Assembly: GCA_963702935.1 (NCBI GenBank)
Contig: OY969772.1
Location: forward strand, 5,022,001-5,086,000
Direction: 5' to 3'
Length of the DNA: 64,000 nt
Source of the DNA: DAOTWA01 sp963702935
GTDB lineage: Bacteria; Chloroflexota; Anaerolineae; Anaerolineales; Anaerolineaceae
Both the position numbers and the translations under genes were made by a program. The notes below the pieces were generated by a model, which was not told the origin of the DNA, searched no databases, and saw only the letters and a program-made list of their open reading frames with translations. Positions 62,296-64,000 of this stretch are shown here, piece by piece (the stretch's first letter is position 1; each line of letters begins with the position of its first letter).

Positions 62296-64000
62296 TCAGT
62301 CTCCATTCAGGTATTTATCAATTGCTGCCTTATTATCCCGGGAGAAAAATGCGTTCGGTACGACGGTATAGGAATCAACCGTGTCACCATTCAAGACCTT
62401 CACTGCTGCAAAAACTGCATCTTCGCCCATCAAAACAGGACCCTGTCCGGTCACAGCCTGGAGGACGTTGTCATCGGCGCTGAGGAACTGCGCCAGTTGA
62501 GGGCTGATGTCGGTGCCAAAGACGTAGACCTTCCCCATCAGGTTCATCGTACGCACCGAAATAACTTCTCCCACGGTGCCGCCCTCGTTCTCGGACCACA
62601 AAACGTTGATCTGCGGGTTGGCTTGCAGCATACTCTCGCCCACCGTCGAACCCGTATCCGGCATGTAGGCTTCCTGGTTGGCCACTTCCGTCCACTTCAC
62701 ACCCTTGTCCGCCAGGGCTTGGCGGAACCCGTCTCCACGCTGTTTGCAGGCTTCAAACCGGTCGCACTGCAAAATGCCTACATTCACTTCTTGGCCGGCC
62801 ATATTCTTCGGCAGCCAGCCGGCTAAGTACTCCCCCGTCTGGTAGCCCAGGGAGGCCTGGTCCGTCTCATAGAAGGCAGACACGTACTTGGCCGCATCGG
62901 TGCTGTTGATGCAGGTGTTGAAGCAGATGATCTTGATCCCGGCATCGTAGGCTTGCTTGATCGCCGCCACAGAAGCATCCACCGACTCGGGGGTGATGAC
63001 GATGGCGTCTACTTTCCGCGCAATGTAATCCTCGATAAACGAGGTCTCTTCGGCGATATCGTGATCGTGAATGTTCACGATCAGGTCTACCCCCGCGCTT
63101 TGGGCGGCCGTCTCCATGCCCTTTTGGATATTTTCGAAAAAGCTGTCCCGACCGAATAACACCGCGCCAATCGTGTACTTCTGGTTGGCCTTGACCACTT
63201 CTGCCTGGTCAGAAGCCGCGGCTGGGGCTTGCGTGGCCGCCGGCGGTTGAGTCGCCTCAGGCGCTGCCGCTCCATAGTCTTTCACATATTGGTCAATTGC
63301 AGCCTTATCATCCCGGGAGAAAAATGCGTTCGGCACGACGGTATAGGAATCAACCGCGTCACCTTTAAGGAGCGAGACGGCCGCCTGCACCGCATCTCCC
63401 CCCATTTCACGTGGGCTCTGCCCAGTGACCGCCTGGAGGACGTTGTCATCGGCGGTGAGGAACTGCGCCAACTGGGGGCTGATGTCGGTGCCAAAGACGT
63501 AGACCTTCCCCGTCAGGTTCATCGTGCGCACCGAAATAACTTCTCCCACGGTGCCGCCCTCGTTCTCGGACCACAAAACGTTGATCTGCGGGTTGGCTTG
63601 CAGCATACTCTCGCCCACCGTCGAACCCGTATCCGGCATGTAGGCTTCCTGGTTGGCTACTTCCGTCCACTTCACACCCTTGTCCGCCAGGGCTTGGCGG
63701 AACCCGTCTCCACGCTGTTTGCAGGCTTCAAACCGGTCGCACTGCAAAATGCCTACATTCACTTCTTGGCCGGCCATATTCTTCGGCAGCCAGCCGGCTA
63801 AGTACTCCCCCGTCTGGTAGCCCAGGGAGGCTTGGTCCGTCTCATAGAAGGCGGATACGTACTTGGCCGCATCGGTGCTGTTGATGCAGGTGTTGAAGCA
63901 GATGATCTTGATCCCGGCATCGTAGGCTTGCTTGATCGCCGCCACAGAAGCATCCACCGACTCGGGGGTGATGACGATGGCGTCTACTTTTCGCGCAATG
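62296..64000 (-). CDS. tandem-duplicated ribose-type substrate-binding protein, partial (runs off the right edge)
   Basis: The visible 568 codons hold the end of one type-1 binding domain, a linker rich in Ala/Pro/Thr/Gln (APEATQPPAATQAPAAASDQ), and a complete second domain from YTIGAVLFGRDSFFENIQKG to the stop. The repeat period is 975 nt (325 codons). The two domains are nearly identical in the part seen up to GKVYVFGTDISPQLAQFL, then differ in the last about 60 residues (TGQSPREMGGDAVQ against TGQGPVLMGEDAVF). The linker looks like a lipoprotein N-terminal linker lacking its lipobox Cys. The signal peptide must lie beyond the window. Sugar binding for the adjacent importer. Confidence 0.85.
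   Translation of the reverse strand, partial: IARKVDAIVITPESVDASVAAIKQAYDAGIKIICFNTCINSTDAAKYVSAFYETDQASLGYQTGEYLAGWLPKNMAGQEVNVGILQCDRFEACKQRGDGFRQALADKGVKWTEVANQEAYMPDTGSTVGESMLQANPQINVLWSENEGGTVGEVISVRTMNLTGKVYVFGTDISPQLAQFLTADDNVLQAVTGQSPREMGGDAVQAAVSLLKGDAVDSYTVVPNAFFSRDDKAAIDQYVKDYGAAAPEATQPPAATQAPAAASDQAEVVKANQKYTIGAVLFGRDSFFENIQKGMETAAQSAGVDLIVNIHDHDIAEETSFIEDYIARKVDAIVITPESVDASVAAIKQAYDAGIKIICFNTCINSTDAAKYVSAFYETDQASLGYQTGEYLAGWLPKNMAGQEVNVGILQCDRFEACKQRGDGFRQALADKGVKWTEVANQEAYMPDTGSTVGESMLQANPQINVLWSENEGGTVGEVISVRTMNLMGKVYVFGTDISPQLAQFLSADDNVLQAVTGQGPVLMGEDAVFAAVKVLNGDTVDSYTVVPNAFFSRDNKAAIDKYLNGD
62460..63025 (-). repeat. direct repeat, second copy in the binding-protein gene
   Basis: Near-identical to 63435-64000 at an offset of 975 nt, with a few substitutions. 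Identity drops sharply at about 62460. Confidence 0.85.
63435..64000 (-). repeat. direct repeat, first copy (cut by the window edge)
   Basis: Partner of 62460-63025; the true left boundary of this copy lies outside the window. Confidence 0.8.

Noticed and set aside
1..64000. CRISPR array, phage genes, rRNA operon
   Set aside because: No array of regularly spaced short repeats, no capsid, terminase or integrase gene, and no rRNA-like sequence was seen; the only mobile gene is the IS982 transposase.

Overview
The window looks like a fermentative, polysaccharide- and sugar-scavenging Chloroflexota of the Anaerolineae type. This is inferred from moderate GC, lipoprotein substrate-binding proteins with long Thr/Ala/Pro/Gln-rich linkers after the lipobox, many sugar ABC importers each led by its own regulator, and odd glycosidase families. 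No rRNA or other taxonomic marker is present, so the assignment is an inference. Almost every gene lies on the minus strand. The exceptions are a small plus-strand stress module (VOC dioxygenase and TetR regulator) near 31.5-33.2 kb.

Layout, in order of transcription on the minus strand from the right edge: (A) 64000-48846, an operon-like run with a ribose-type sugar ABC importer (binding protein, ATPase, permease), three uroporphyrinogen-decarboxylase-family proteins, a DUF4432/aldose-epimerase-like protein, a deoxyhypusine-synthase-like/SIS fusion, an HldE-like PfkB kinase, a HAD phosphatase, a ROK/GmhA-like SIS fusion and LarC. I consider this the best candidate for an undescribed sugar (possibly heptose-like) pathway. 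(B) 48724-43359, a three-GAF sensor kinase and NarL-type regulator followed by a Tat-exported flavin reductase and a five-haem cytochrome c. (C) 42557-34077, a LacI-led operon with a GH35-like beta-galactosidase, an ABC importer (binding protein and two permeases) and a GH5 glycosidase, with a strong promoter covered by two identical palindromic operators. (D) 34076-30350, a quinone/thiol-stress-like module (CatE-like VOC, TetR, CatD-like DoxX), whose upstream promoter has been hit by an IS982-family element exactly at the -10 box. (E) 29883-12689, an IclR-led run with a second ribose-type importer, two M24 peptidase-fold proteins, a 2-oxo-acid/acetoin-type dehydrogenase (E1 alpha, E1 beta, E2), amidohydrolase, hydroxypyruvate-isomerase-like protein, methyltransferase, transaldolase-like protein and an MFS transporter. 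(F) 12184-749, a six-hairpin-type glycosidase, then a GntR-led operon with a sugar ABC importer, two SIS proteins flanking a GlcNAc-kinase-like protein, a DUF6259 protein and an MBL-fold hydrolase.

Three features recur across islands. Two unrelated binding-protein genes (24138-26098 and 62296-64000) are tandem in-frame duplications whose two halves are nearly identical except at the C-terminal part. Each of the four binding-protein genes has a strong hairpin immediately after its stop codon. About ten otherwise well-conserved genes are split by a single-base frameshift and one by a single in-frame TGA; the spread over unrelated genes suggests uncorrected sequencing indels more than decay, but reads are needed to decide.
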